From Apostichopus californicus (Eukaryota > Echinodermata > Holothuroidea > Aspidochirotida > Stichopodidae), in the NCBI GenBank assembly GCA_020650975.1, contig JAIPMN010022421.1, positions 1,750 through 25,839 on the forward strand: a stretch of DNA of 24,090 nt, given 5' to 3'. Of the stretch, positions 1-12,300 are shown one piece after another. The notes under the pieces were generated by a model. It had not been told where the DNA came from, made no database searches, and saw nothing but the letters and a program-made list of their open reading frames with translations. Position 1 is the stretch's first letter, and each line of letters opens with the position of its first letter. A program made the translations under genes and the position numbers.

Positions 1-154
1 CCCCCCCCCCCCCCCCCGCCTCCTACGCCTATGCCTGTCAGTGTGGCATGATGTTCCTTAATGTCACCATATTGGTGGTAGGTGTGCTGTATAACTGGCA
101 AAGATTCATGGCGATTAAAGATGTGCTAACTAGGTTGAACTCGCGATGACCAAC
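1..154. other. Intron edge with poly-C run
   Basis: Intron sequence after the last visible exon. The first 17 bases are a pure C run (a G run on the gene strand). No further exon fits: no EGF-like frame follows the only acceptor-like CTGACAG. Confidence 0.5.
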
Positions 155-391
155 CTGCATATTCGATAGGACAGATACATGTTGCTCCTTCTCTAGTCTG
201 TGAGCAGGTTCCACCATTCTCACAGAGCAATTCCTCACAGTAGTCAACTTCGTCCTCACAGTGTTGCCCGGTGAACCCAGTGTAACAGTTACAACGGTAG
301 CTGTCTCCTTCTGTATCGATGCAGTCACCATTGTTGCAAGGGTTTCTACTGCAGGCTGGTACTCTGCCGGTACAGTTTATGCCTGTAAAAC
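155..391 (-). CDS. SVEP1: Exon: end of EGF4, EGF5 and most of EGF6
   Basis: A 237-nt phase 1-1 exon (acceptor TTGACAG, donor G|GTTGGT, a weaker donor). It opens with FTGINC, closing EGF4, then EGF5 ([13 protein letters not shown], one residue short between the second and third cysteines) and EGF6 ([14 protein letters not shown]) up to its fifth cysteine. The sixth cysteine must be in an exon beyond the left edge. Confidence 0.9.
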
Positions 392-3300
392 CTGTCAAGA
401 ACAAGGTATTAGAAATGAATGAATGAATGAAAAGACATGGATTTGATTTTTAAGAAATTTCATTTGGAATAACAAAACTTTCTTCATTGTTTTAAATGTT
501 TAATCATTTCCTTACTTTCTGCCATAAATTCATCTTAAGATTTTCACCTTTTTTGTCTTGTCTTGTAATATATTTGTCTTATCTTCTCTTGTCTTATCTT
601 GCCATCTATTATCGTCTCCTATCTTCTCTTTCCCTATCTTTTCCTATCTTCTCTTTTCCTATTTTGTCTTTCTTGACTTCTCTTGTCTTCTTTTTCCTTA
701 TCTTGTCTTATCTTGTCTGTTCCTATCTTGTCTTAACTTGTGTTTTCTTTTCTAGTTTTATCTTTCCTTGTCTTTCTTTTCCTATGTCTTATCTTGTATT
801 TTCTTTGCATATGCCATATCTTATCATTTTTCCTATCTTGTCTTCTCTTGTCTTCTTTTTCCTGATCTTATCTTATCTTCTCTTTTCCTATCTTGTCTTA
901 TCATTTTCCAATCTTTTCTTTCCTCAAGTGTCTTTCTTCTTTTCTCATATCAAATCTTGTCTTGTATTGTCTTATCTTGTCTTCTCTTCTCTGCCCTTCT
1001 TCTTCTCTCCTCTTCCTTTTCTTTTCTTTACTAAGTCTTCTGTTGTCTTGTCTTGTTTTATCCTGTCTTGTCTTGTCTAACCTTATCTTTCCTGTCATGT
1101 CTCATCTTATCCGGTTAGTCTGTCTGTCTTGTCTTTCCTTATCTTATCTTGTCTTTTCCTATCTTGTCTATCTTGTCTGCCCTTGTCTTTTCTTTTCCTA
1201 TCTTGTCTTATCATGTCATGTCTCGTTTCATCCGGTTAGTCTGTCTGTCTTGTCTTTTCCTATCTTGTATGTTCTTTTCCTATCTTGTATGTTCTTTTCC
1301 TATCTTGTCTTAACTTGTGTTTTCTTTTCTAGTTTTATCATTCCTTGTCTTTTCTATTCCTATGCCTTATCTTGTATTTTCTATTCCTATGCCTTATCTT
1401 GTATTTTCTATTCCTATGCCTTATCTTGTATTTTCTATTCCTATGCCTTATCTTGTATTTCTATTCCTATGCCTTATCTTGTCTCTTCCTATCTTATCTT
1501 TTCTTTTCCTATGTTGTCTTTTCTATTCCTATGCCTTATCTTATCTTTTCCAATCTTGTCTTATCTTTTCCCATCTTATCTTTTCTTGTCTTCTCGTATC
1601 TTTCCATCTGTCTGTCATCTCTCACCTGCCATACAAACTATATATTACCTTCTATCGACACACTGACCTTTTCAAATACTTTAAGTGAAATTCTCCCGAC
1701 TTTTCCCTGTGGTGTTATCTCTCACCTGTGGCACAACGACATTGATATTCGTGACCGGTCGCCTCACAAGAACCTCCATTATGGCACGGTTGATGACTGC
1801 ATGGGTCTCTCTCTGTCTCACAGAGGTTACCCTCAAATCCAGGTTGGCAATAGCAGACAAACGAATGCAAGCCATCTTGACACGTCCCTCCATTTAGACA
1901 AGGGTTCTGCTCACAATCATTGATATCGACAGAGCAGTCGGGTCCTAAGAAGATGAACAAAGTAGAAACAAGTTATCAGTATAATGCCAATTTCAATAAT
2001 AATATTTAATATTAATGATATTTGCTTTTTATTATCAGTACATATGCCAATTTTAATAATAATATTAAATATTAATAATATTTGCTTTTTATATAGAGCT
2101 TTATACCAGCAATAGGTCTCAAAGCGCTTTACAGACGTAATATTACCCCTGGTCAATGATAGCCTGTCCCAGAGACAATTCCTCCAGTCGTCAGCAGTTA
2201 TAAACTGCGCCCAATGACAAGTTACCTCACAGGTACCCATTTAACCCGTGGTTGGAGAGAGGCAAGTGAGATAAAGCATCTTGCTAATGAACTAGGCAGG
2301 AATCGAACCAGCAATGCTTTGGATCACGAGTCCTATGACTTAGCCAATTGGCCACCACGCTCTCCACATAATACCATGTCATACCATGAATAATTTTGAA
2401 ATGAATCCTTTCGACAAAAAATCTGACCTCAGTATCAGCAAATCTCCTCAGTAGGGAAAAAAATGTTATGACACATAGAAAATGATCACAGTGAGCATCA
2501 CATTACTTTGAGCCACTTACAGAAACAAATCTCACATCGTCACCATACCCATGCCAATAATAAAGCATTTCCTCCACGAACAGAAACAGCCAAGTTGGGT
2601 CGCTTTTGTTTCTTTGGTAATTATGTTCAGCATGTTTTTTTCAGCAGAATAAAATTGCAGGAAATGAATGTCAATCATTTATTTTTGTTCATTTTCTCTT
2701 CAACGTACTCATTTAGCAATCGAAACGAAAAGAAAATTTTGTTTTGCACCAGTAATCCCCACTTGAAATGTCACAGGCAACAGTTGATGAACAACGGACT
2801 GTACTTCAGAGTTTCTACAGTACATACCGAAACAGACTAGAGGCAGAATTTATTCCAGAGTGAATTGGCTCACATCATGTTTGTAGTTCTCTGACAAGTG
2901 AATGTAACTTTCTGACTGGTATCAGAGCTTGCCAACAATCTACAAACACTTTGCACTATTTTCCAAGTTCACTTTAAAAACCAGCATTTTACATACAAGG
3001 TCAATATATGCCTCAGTGAATGTGTAAGAAACTACAGAAAGTTACAAACAAGTTCTCATATAGTTTAATTAAGACAAATGCTCATTGGTCGGTATGATCC
3101 AATTTACACTTTGCTAAAGAAATCAAACCAATCAAACTGCAGGTACTATGCTACTGGGATGACTCAAAGGGTTAAATTCGGTCAGTTTGCCGTTAGTCTG
3201 TTATTGCAGCTCTTTCTTTTCATTGCATAGATTACCATTACTACAGGATCTTGGAATCCTGTTTTTCTTGAGAAACAAATCATAGACCCATATGAACTAT

Positions 3301-6300
3301 AATATTCATACAAAATAGGGAAAATCCCCATAAGTTGTCAGCTCTGTGGTTTGCTAACTTAAATATGATTCATACACTAACCTGTGTAGCCTTCAGTGCA
3401 TGTGCATGAAAATGAGTCCACTCCATCCAAACACGTTGCCCCATTTTGGCAAGGCTGGGTTTCGCATTCGTCAATCTCTATCTCACAGTTACTGCCGATG
3501 AATCCAGGGATGCAGCTACATAAATAACCCTGGATGAGATTCTCACAGCTACCACTGTTTAGGCATGGGCTGCTGAAGCAGTGATCTACATCTGTGACAC
3601 CCCCAAGAAAAAGAGTAGTGAGCACTTTAATTTATAATATAAGAACAAATATTACAAGCTTAAACTTTGAATTGGAGTTCTCCTTTGGGAAAGAAACAGA
3701 CCCTATTTAAGCATCATTTATAACCAACAACACATGTTTTGAAGAAGGAAATTAGTTAATTATGTAAAAAAGCCAAATTACCAACTTAGTTGTGCTTCAT
3801 TTAGCACTAAACTGGTTAAACTTTCAACTGTTGTGTAAACACCATTGAACAAAGTTCAAAAATTAAAAAAAACATTTAAGATCTCAGACCATGAATGACT
3901 AAAGAAGAAGAATAATAATAATAATATAATAAATAATCATAAAATAGTACTTATATAGCGCGTTCATCAGCAAGGCTGCTCAAAGTGCTTTACAGGAATT
4001 GAAACAAATAATATACAGGAAACAAAAGACCACAATTCTCTTATTGCCTACCAATGCATTGTGCCTGACTGGTGCTGCCTGCAGATTCCGTTGTCTGTCG
4101 TCCGTCGCAGATCAAGCAAAACCGTTGTCCTGTGTTTATTTGGTAATACCTTTGAGGGCAAAGGGTGCATGGACTTAAACCCGATGCAGAATAGCTGCCT
4201 GACGGGCAAGGTTCTGTTGAGGATGATAAGAATTAACATGAAATGAAATGAAATAAACATGTTCACACTGTTACTTATGTCAGTTCTGTTATATTCATCC
4301 TACCCTATAGAGCCCCACCCCCCTCCTCTCCATCCCCCTTACCCTCCTTATAAGTACATCTAGTAGGGAGATGGTGTGACAACTCCAGAAAGAGAGAAAC
4401 ACTTGACAGTAATTCATCATTTATATCTCTTATAATATTATGTTCTAATCTAGGAAACAAGCATAATGATGACTCCTCCCTAGTGTACCATAAATCGACT
4501 ATTGCACAGTTTGACTTTTAAGTTACTTGTATAGACAAATGTAGTTTACACTGCAGTCTGCAGACTAACAAGCATTTAACATTGGTCACACACACACAAG
4601 TAACTTTTAAGTTATTTGTATAGACAACTGTAGTTTACACTGCAGTCTGCAGACTAACAAACACGATTAACATTGGTCACATACACAGAAAAAATTGCAT
4701 AGGAGTAAAGGATATTAAGGGTAATGACAGGCGGTTAGCTTGAAGACCTAAATACACAACAAACTAACACTTGAAACCATATTAGTCTAGAGGCAAATAT
4801 TCTAACATATTCAATTAAGCATCCTGATGATATCTGCATTCAATTCCTATCCATGGTTGTCGAGATAAAAAAATAAAAAAATAAAAAAATTGCAGTTGAA
4901 ATTGTCTTGTACAAAAAGTGAAGCTGAAGCAAACATGTGTGATGTCATAGATGCACACTGTGATGTCATAGATGCACACATCTAATAACTGAGGTTAGGT
5001 GTTCCTCTGATATGCACATCCAATCATAGGAATTGCATGCAAATTTCACTAGGATGCTAAGAATATCTTCTTCTTTCATTTATACAGTCAAAACTCAATC
5101 TTCCTCTCGACAGTATCATTTCAAATTCTGACTGAATACAATATTCCGTGAACACCACAATATAAAATACCTGTACATTGGGCTAGGTCTGTTGCTCCCA
5201 GAGATGGCGTCCTGAGTTCATTTGGGCAGCTGATACAGCTAGTCTGACCAGCTAAAGGCTGGTAGAATCCTACTTCACACTGTCCACAACTAAACAGACC
5301 ATCCAATGAGGAACTCCCAGGTGGACAAAGCTCTGAATAAACATAAGGTCAGAAAAGAAAAGACCAAATTCAATCTATACTTTTTTTCTCCTAATTTGTT
5401 TTTTCTTGAAGGCACAACCATCAATGTCATCAGTTTCATCAGACTACCTGATACGACAGGTTTAGTTGCATATATCATCAATAGATTCTCAATTTTGATT
5501 TGAAATATATTAATTAACCAAAATATATCCAAAACAAGTTAATCCTTTGTTGAATTGCAGTCTTATTTTGAGGCCATATAATAGAAAAGTTTGCTATGTT
5601 TCGTGCGAAAATTAGACGATTCATAAACTCAAACAAGGCTTTCAGAAGTATACCAAGCATCCAAATTTAATTATGACATTTTTTTTGGGTCTTCAGCTTC
5701 CATTATGCAAACATTTCAAGAACTTCTTCTGACATTAATTATAACGGATAAAACTGTAGTACATAAATGGTTTTAGAGCAAATTCCAAGGCATGCATAAT
5801 TTTATATTTTGGAGACGTGATACTCTTCTCTTAACCATTTGAAAGAGCCATTTTTATCCCCCCCCCCTCCCTCCCTTCCTTCCTCCCCTCTTGCAACAAA
5901 ATTGCATTCACTTTTATGGCAACAAAATCAATTAAGTTTGATATAGGAACAAAACCTTTGTATATACCTGCAGCATCTCTCAAATCAGTGTTTACATTTT
6001 TGCTTTTTCAACTAATTCAATTAATGAATACTGTGGATTTCTGATATCCATGTGACCTTATAACCTCCACCACCCTGGCAATTGTTATGAAATTCCTTCG
6101 TTTATATATATTTATATTTTTTAAATTAATATTTAAGCTGTGTCAATTTTATTCTTCATATTCATATTTTAAGGGTTTTGTCATTTTGTTGTCATTGTAA
6201 AGCGCTCTTGAACATGCTTAAGCATGAAAAGAGCGCTGTATAAATTTGGTAAATTACAACTAACTAAACTACATAAATATTTACCGTAACATTCATCCAA

Positions 6301-9300
6301 TCCCTTAGCACCTTCTCCGTTGGTGTTTGTACCATCGGGACAAAGCTTACAGCCTGTTTGCCTCTCCTCGTCCTGGTAGCTGCCAGCAGGGCACGGCACA
6401 CACTTCTCCTGGTTGTCATCAAAGGAAGATCCAGCCACGCAGGCCACTGCAGGTAAAGATCAAGTAAAACTATGTTAGAACATGAGGTTAATATGGGGAG
6501 GTAAACTTGTACCTCATTTTAGGAGTGTTAGCTCAATGGTTAACGCTGGTGCCTTTCAATCATAAGGTCTCCGGTACGAGTCACGTCAAGATTAATGTAT
6601 GTCGCCCAGTTACAGAGTTGTTGACAATTGACAATTCATAATCATGGACGTTAAATATGAATCTAAGAGACTGACTTCGGTCAGCTTGCGGCTTTGATAA
6701 GCCAATCAGGCTTCCTCACAAGTTCCTGCTTGCAGGAGGATCTAAAATGCATGCATACATACATACATACATTTTAATGCAATACGTCATATGTAAGATG
6801 CCAAAATTGTAGGTTAAATGTCACTGGTTTTGTTTTCTTTCTCTCTTTCAAATTTAAATGAATAGTTCAACGCTTCGTTACAAAATGAGGAATAATGAGA
6901 TCAAATTTTGCATGGAGACAGAAGGCCACCCACAGACTATGCCTCCACTTTAAAAAGCATTGTTTTGATTGATAGATGCCCTGTGGAATTCTTCTTGTTA
7001 ACTTTAGTTTGAGGTCATTATCAGCAAAAGTTTTTCTAACTCCATAACTTCCGTACCTTTTAATTTACAATTGCAAGTAGCATACTTAAGTTAACCCACA
7101 GTTCTCTGTACCAAACCTTGCTGCGTACATCTCCGCATTTATGCTAGCAATCTGCAGATAATGCATAGCAGTGTGCGGTGCGATACCAAGTTCATTCATC
7201 ATTTCCCTTGTGACTTGTGATGTCTACATTGGGTCATCCGTCCAAATATCTTTTAAAAACACTTGTCACTGATGGATCATTTAACTGTGGGACTTCTAAC
7301 AAAGCTCAAAAGTTTGATATTTAAAGATAATGATATAAAGATATTCACTCACCACACTCTGTGTTCTCCACGTTAGGAACCGAACCGTCGGAACATGTCA
7401 GTCTGATGGTCTCGACATCCAGAGGATTCTCAAACGCGGCTGCATTGCCACCTACGTCTTCTGGAAACTCCACCACGGGTGGTAGGAAACTCTCAAGATC
7501 ATTTGCATATTCGAGAAGGGTGGCATTCGCTGCTCGGACGGCGCTCTCGTCGGAGACTGACTCACTCTCGTCGACAGAGACTCCCAATTCAAATTCAAAC
7601 TGCCAGGCAAAGATTGTTTCATCCTCCACCTGCCGCTTACCCCTACCCCTGCCTCTTGACCTCCTACTGGAGGATACCGGACCACAGGTCACTTTGATAT
7701 CTGTGAAGGAGCAGCCAGTCGACCCGGAGCAGAGGTCCGCAAATTGGGTTCGTAGCAGTTGCTCGAGGAAAGCTGAGGCTATCTGAGGGGCTTGACCTGC
7801 CTTGCTGCAATCTTCGGCGTCGTACATTGCCTTGACAGGAAGGGTGGAACGGGGTGGTCTGCTACGAGCTGGAAGCAGCGATGAAATAAGAAAATTGGCA
7901 CTCGATGATATCCGACTCAGAATCATTGGATAGTGAGAAAACATTGAAACAGGGTTTGGTAGGAATATGAATTCAGAAAGCGTTAAAAGTAATTACACGG
8001 AGCTCACAAATAAATTGCTCTTCTTAAAATCTGATATCAGATTTGGGTATAGGTACTCACATACCAGTGACTCTGACAAAAGGCCTAAGAATGGAACAAC
8101 CAGGAATTGAATCAATGTCCAGTCCGACAGTCAAGTTGCCGCACCGGTATTTGGTGAAAGTCAGAACTACTAGGGCCCAACACACAGACACATATACCCT
8201 GAAGAATCACACTCCCTTGTAGCCACATTGCCATGACCAATACCTCTATTTCTTTCTAAGATTTTAGCTAGTTTGCAGAGCACAAAAGTATTTAAAATTA
8301 TCGCAGCTGACAGACAGACAGACAGACAGACATATTTGTGTCATAAACATTAAACCATGACTGGTTTAACAAATTGACAGTAGCTACCCACTGTGATTTA
8401 TAGTCATTCAAATCTTGTATTAACAGTCATGTTTAATGTGACCCTTCATTTGGAACAATATATCATGCAATGCGTTAAAACTCTATTGCAGGCAAACAAC
8501 TCACTTGGGAGAGAAATATTTCAATAAAGTAAACACTATCAGACGTCTTTCTATAGGAGTAGAAGAATATGGTTTCATAACTGCAGTCAAACGCTAACAG
8601 CTTAAAGCAGGGATGAGCCTGGGGTTAAAAAATAATCACGGAATTTTGCAAAAATTGCGGTATAGGCTCCAGTTTGCATATGCTACAGTGTGTTAGGATA
8701 ATAGTTTTTGTCCCCAAGGTAGAAAAGAAATCACGGATATTTCGCAAATTCGCGGAAAAAAGCTCATGCCTGTTAAAGCGACAACGTGTAAAAATAAGCT
8801 TAACACTGAAGTTACTTACATCCACAGTCCACAGCTCGAGGTGGCTGCCATTTCCCGGAGGAGTCACAGAAGAATGAAGTTGGAGAGGTAGGAGGTGCAC
8901 GGAAACCAGGCTGGCAGGAGAGGACGCAGACCTGACCATCCCCAGATTCATGGCATGCTAGAGCACCGTTAGCCGGAGTCTCGAGGGGTGCACAGGCTTC
9001 CACTGTGAATATACACCAGAGAAGAATTCAAATAGACAAATTAATGCATGGAGTCATAAACAAGATACTTAACATGTCACTAGTGCCCCATCAGTTAAGT
9101 GTTGCATTATTTCTCTTCTGTACAAGCACAATGGAAATTTGGATGAAAAACAAACGTATAATTTGAAATCTGCTGATTTGTCTTGTTTCAAACAATGTGT
9201 GATGTCATAGATGTCATCACACATTTACAAAACTTTGAATGTTCACAATTTGAAACTTTTTCAACGATTTTCAACTTTTATGACTATGTTACATTCACTG

Positions 9301-12300
9301 GTATATTGGTAAAGGTATAAACAGAGTGAAAAGCAAAGCAAAGCCATAATTAACATTTTGTTGTAAATCTGCAAACTAAGATATCAAAAAAAATATTAAT
9401 TATTACATATACAATATTAATTATATTATATAAGATACTTACAATTAAACACTAAAAACACTAAACACTTAAAATATGTATCAATATACCTGATGGTATG
9501 GCTACATAACTTAAATACTTAAATACTTAAACCAGTAACAACTTTCCCTGCTTTGGTAAGTTGGGGTTACTTACTAGCAATGTGCTTATCTTCTGGATAT
9601 TCCTGAACTAAGTCATGCAAAGTAGTTTCTAACCTGATGAACACAGTGAAATGTACCTTTACACAAACAACAACAACAAAACAAACAACCACCCCAGCTA
9701 CTCTACATCTGCCCTCCTCTTGCCCCCCTCACCTGTCACATCAACGGTAAATTGGCACCCCGTCTGCCGTCCGGTCATCTCGTTTGTGGCTGTATATTCC
9801 ACTCGGTAATTTCCCACACCAAACTTATTTCCGGGGCTGAAATTATTCGAGACGACGACGTGTTTACCGCCCGGATCTTCAAACAGGGGCTCCTCCCACG
9901 ATACAGCCGTCTGCAGCCCTCTAGCTGTGACCTCTATGTCGGCAGGGCACGGCCTGACGATAATCGGTGGGGCATCATCTATCGATTATCGAGAAATCGA
10001 AGAAATATGAGGTGCTTCGATGCTTGCTTCTCATAGATGCTTGGATACACAAATTAAGAACGGGTATATTAATGCTATCTTTTCAGAATGTAAAGAATAT
10101 AAGGTAATTTATAAAATGGAATGAGATATACTCCAAACAAGTGAGCGAGTATAGAGAAACACACCTGCCACTCTAATTTCAAACTACATTTTGCCTGCTG
10201 CAAGTCAAAACCGGCCTATTTAGGACTTTTTTTTTACGTTGTTAAAGAACTCCATTTCTACAAGACTGAAGAATCCCAACTTCAAAAGTGGCTATTCCAA
10301 AGAATTGACATTATTTTTCACTTACACTACTTTAAGGTTACTTGCAGGAATTTTGTTTCCAAAGGTTCAAACAGTATGACTATGATTGGCTGTTCGACAG
10401 CTGAGTATGTTTTGTACCCAAAGATGATAAACAATTTATTTTTTTATTTTCATGCTACAAGCTGCATTGCTGTTTAGTTTACACTTTTACCATTGAATGG
10501 TATCCCCAGGGTCAGATGTGTATACTTAATTTACATTAATCCCTACACCAGTGGCTCTTCCCCTCCCATACTGCATATGATCCCAAGACCGCAGCTGAGA
10601 CTTCCAAATTTCCGGTAACTATTTAAGCAGCATTTTAAACTCATCTCCAATAAAGACATATGCAAAAAGAAAAGGCCAAAGGCATGTATGTTAGAGTATT
10701 TTGTTTGTGTTTGACGAACAACTCAGTGCATTTGCTGTACACTCTTACCAACATCGTACCAACATTTGACTATCTAAATATGCTATTTATTAATCACAGG
10801 TCGGCTTTAAAAGCTTCAATTGGTGTTTACAGAGATGTAAATGAATGATACATAAGTTAGACTGGCCAGTCAACCATACAACCATACTATGGCATTCTTT
10901 ACTTATTACAATTAATTAGATATATTTGGTCCTGGTATCCTGTTAATGGGTGTAATCTGGAGTTCACAGTACATAGTACATACAGGAAAAAAATCTGTGA
11001 TAGCCTGCTTGCTAGTTTCCATCAAACCCTTAAACACCTTTAATCCTTTAATCCTAGCAAGAAAAGCCCTAAATATCATATCAAAAGTTGTAAGTTAACT
11101 TTGTACCTATCACAGAGATTTCAATCGAACACAAACTGTTCTGGTTGCCAGCAGAGTCTTGAAATAAGCAGCTAATAGTCGTATCTTCACTAAAGTCACT
11201 GGGAGAGGTCACAGAGGGAGTCAATACAGGCTGCAATGTAAACGCAGAAAATCAGAAAGATAAGAAAATAATATATTGTTAGGCAATGATTGAGTTGTAT
11301 TGTTATACTAAAGAACTCACAAAATTATCATGTCTATTTGTATAAATGTCAAATGAGTCAATAAAAGAGATGGAAAAAATAAATAAATAAAAAAATAAAT
11401 AAATAAACGCAGAAAATCGTCGTGAGCAATCAATTCAACATTGATTTCTATAATCCCATTATTCGATAAGTAACCAATATCCTTCTAATATCTCCATTTT
11501 CTTTTCTGAGAGTCATGGATAGTAGGGGAGGGGAAGGGAGCCACTGGGAATGGCATCTTTTCAAAATTGGTAAAGGTAAAGCACCTCTGGAACATTTCAA
11601 TCAGGCTTTATTCCAAATATATTTATTCAAGTTTGCAATCGATACGATATTCTGCATGAACAGCTCTAAAATGAAAGCCGATGTTCATAAAATATAATCT
11701 TCAATATCGGATATATGACCATCACTCACCTGTACAGCCTCCTTGGAGTTGTCAATCGCAAAAGGTAAATCAAAATAAACACTGACAGGCTTGGTAATGT
11801 CGGTGCGAGTGACAGTTATCGGTGGAGGGCAGTATATTACACGTGGTGAGACTTTATCTGCAATGAGAGAGAGACACAATCTTATGAAGATAAAAATATT
11901 AAATTATTGAATCGAGTGACTGTTAAATCATTGAATCCAGTGACTGTTATCGGTGGAGGGCAGTATATTACACGTGGTGAGACTTTATCTGCAAAAGAGA
12001 GACACAATCTCATGAAGATAAAAATATTAAATTATTGAATCGAGTGACTGTTAAATCATTGAATCGAGTGACAGTTATCGGTGGAGGGCAGTATATTACC
12101 CGTGGTGAAACTTTATCTGAAATGTGAGAGACACAATCTCATGAAGATAAAAAATATTAAATCATTGGATCAAGCAATTACTGACAGACCCTTGCTTCCA
12201 TCTAAGGCCTTCAAATTTGAGCTATTTACCGACAAATGCTAAAAGCCAGTGGATTTTGCTGTCTGCCAGTAAAAAAAGGAAGTTTTCTGCCTGTAGATGG

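Larger units (their letters stand above)
7869..8819. other. Intron between CCP7 and linker exon
   Basis: Contains the GACA microsatellite and the 165-bp element, otherwise no recognised content. Confidence 0.5.

Noticed and set aside
1..60. Possible further exon after GACAGGCATAGG on the minus strand
   Set aside because: The frame does not close EGF6 with a cysteine and runs into the poly-C/G edge, which may be an assembly edge or simple repeat.
541..1650. CRISPR-like array
   Set aside because: Repeats are contiguous and degenerate without unique spacers, and the genome is eukaryotic.
496..1923. Long plus-strand open frames (up to 257 codons) rich in Leu, Ser, Phe and Tyr
   Set aside because: They are translations of the TCTTATCTTGTC satellite in all three frames, with no domain, and the last one runs antisense through a real exon.
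2299..2354. A functional tRNA gene, suggested by the A and B boxes
   Set aside because: The sequence around the boxes does not fold into a cloverleaf with an acceptor stem, and it continues into a SINE body and tail.
7361..7786. 141-codon plus-strand frame
   Set aside because: It is the antisense shadow of the linker exon, whose minus-strand frame has matching splice sites and joins neighbouring domains.
9752..10036. 94-codon plus-strand frame
   Set aside because: Antisense of the HYR4 exon; no domain and it crosses the exon boundary into the intron.
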